DNA from: Cochliopodium minus
Taxonomy: Eukaryota; Discosea; Himatismenida; Cochliopodiidae
DNA: 44,526 nucleotides
Assembly: GCA_024220525.1 (NCBI GenBank)
Contig: JAMYWO010000300.1
Coordinates: 1-44,526, forward strand
Direction: 5' to 3'
Shown piece by piece: positions 44,405 through 44,526 of the stretch. The position numbers were made by a program, and so were the translations under genes. Within the stretch, counting starts at the first letter, position 1. Every line of letters starts with the position of its first letter. The notes under the pieces are model-generated. The model saw nothing but the letters and a program-made list of their open reading frames with translations. It was not told where the DNA came from and did no database searches.

Positions 44405-44526
44405 ATGAAGAATAGTTGCATTGATATTGAATTGGAAGAAAAGGAAAAAGAAATTATCATTGGAGAATATAAAGTGATCAAATTTCTTGCCAGAGGAGGT
44501 CATTATAATTAAATAACCTTTTTTTT
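44405..44526 (+). CDS. Protein kinase, first exon only (cut by window end)
   Basis: An ATG behind an A run opens a frame reading a short acidic head, then EYKVIKFLARGG, the start of a kinase domain with the first part of the glycine-rich loop. A donor at 44499-44500 (GTCATT) in phase 1 would end the exon at 44498; without it the frame meets a stop after three more codons. The rest lies beyond the window. Family placement rests on about 14 residues, so it is tentative. Confidence 0.5.

Overview
The window is AT-rich nuclear DNA from an intron-rich, probably amoeboid protist. Exons are moderately AT-rich. Introns and spacers are extremely AT-rich with long T and A runs, introns are mostly about 50-350 nt with GT-AG ends (two look GC-AG), and many start codons sit directly behind a run of A. 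Genes lie on both strands with short spacers. The gene mix (VWA-linked alpha-kinase, two Dbl-type RhoGEFs, a RabGAP, alpha-actinin, an F-box/FERM protein, RCC1 repeats) fits a crawling, phagocytic cell such as an Amoebozoan, Heterolobosean or Anaeramoeba-like lineage. I cannot fix the species. A mitochondrial complex II anchor gene implies the cell keeps succinate dehydrogenase or a fumarate reductase form of it. I saw no rRNA, tRNA, CRISPR array or bacterial operon.

Layout. 1-1352: 3' part of a DUF547 gene behind a hexamer repeat. 1641-3383: intronless VWA/alpha-kinase. 3461-5106: EEF2KMT-type protein lysine methyltransferase, readable only with an 8-nt microexon. 5274-8800: ribosome-biogenesis factor ESF1 in nine exons. 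9008-11386: seven-exon multipass membrane protein of unknown role. 11587-12258 (-): SDHD/CybS. 12708-15852 (-): DH-PH-FYVE RhoGEF with an 11-nt microexon. 16383-16697 (-): small unknown gene. 17005-19294 (-): TBC RabGAP resembling TBC1D5. 19441-21400 (-): F-box plus FERM-like protein. 21730-24612 (+): helical-IQ-DH-PH RhoGEF. 24776-25348 (-): rhodanese-like protein lacking the catalytic Cys. 25747-30563 (+): giant alpha-actinin. 30818-32122 (-): RCC1-repeat protein with an apparent frame break. About 32340-32755 (-): reverse-transcriptase relic. 33009-34233 (+): UBZ finger, PLD/HKD domain and four zinc knuckles in one protein. 34480-35654 (+): first half of an MFS transporter, running through low-complexity DNA into a 5'-less zinc-ribbon pseudokinase (36014-38009). 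38343-44286 (+): 1821-residue chorein/ATG2-like bridge lipid-transfer protein. 44405-end: first exon of a protein kinase.

How they fit together. There is no operon, but 12.7-30.6 kb is dense in cytoskeleton and membrane-traffic regulators: two RhoGEFs, a RabGAP of the retromer-linked type, a FERM protein and an actin cross-linker. The PI3P-binding FYVE GEF, the RabGAP and the ATG2-like protein all point to endosome/autophagosome traffic. Two nearby genes at the left, an alpha-kinase and an EEF2KMT homologue, belong to families that can modify elongation factor 2; whether this alpha-kinase does is unknown.

All multi-exon models were built by hand from splice signals, reading-phase agreement and protein-family similarity. 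For the complete models the summed exon length is a multiple of three.
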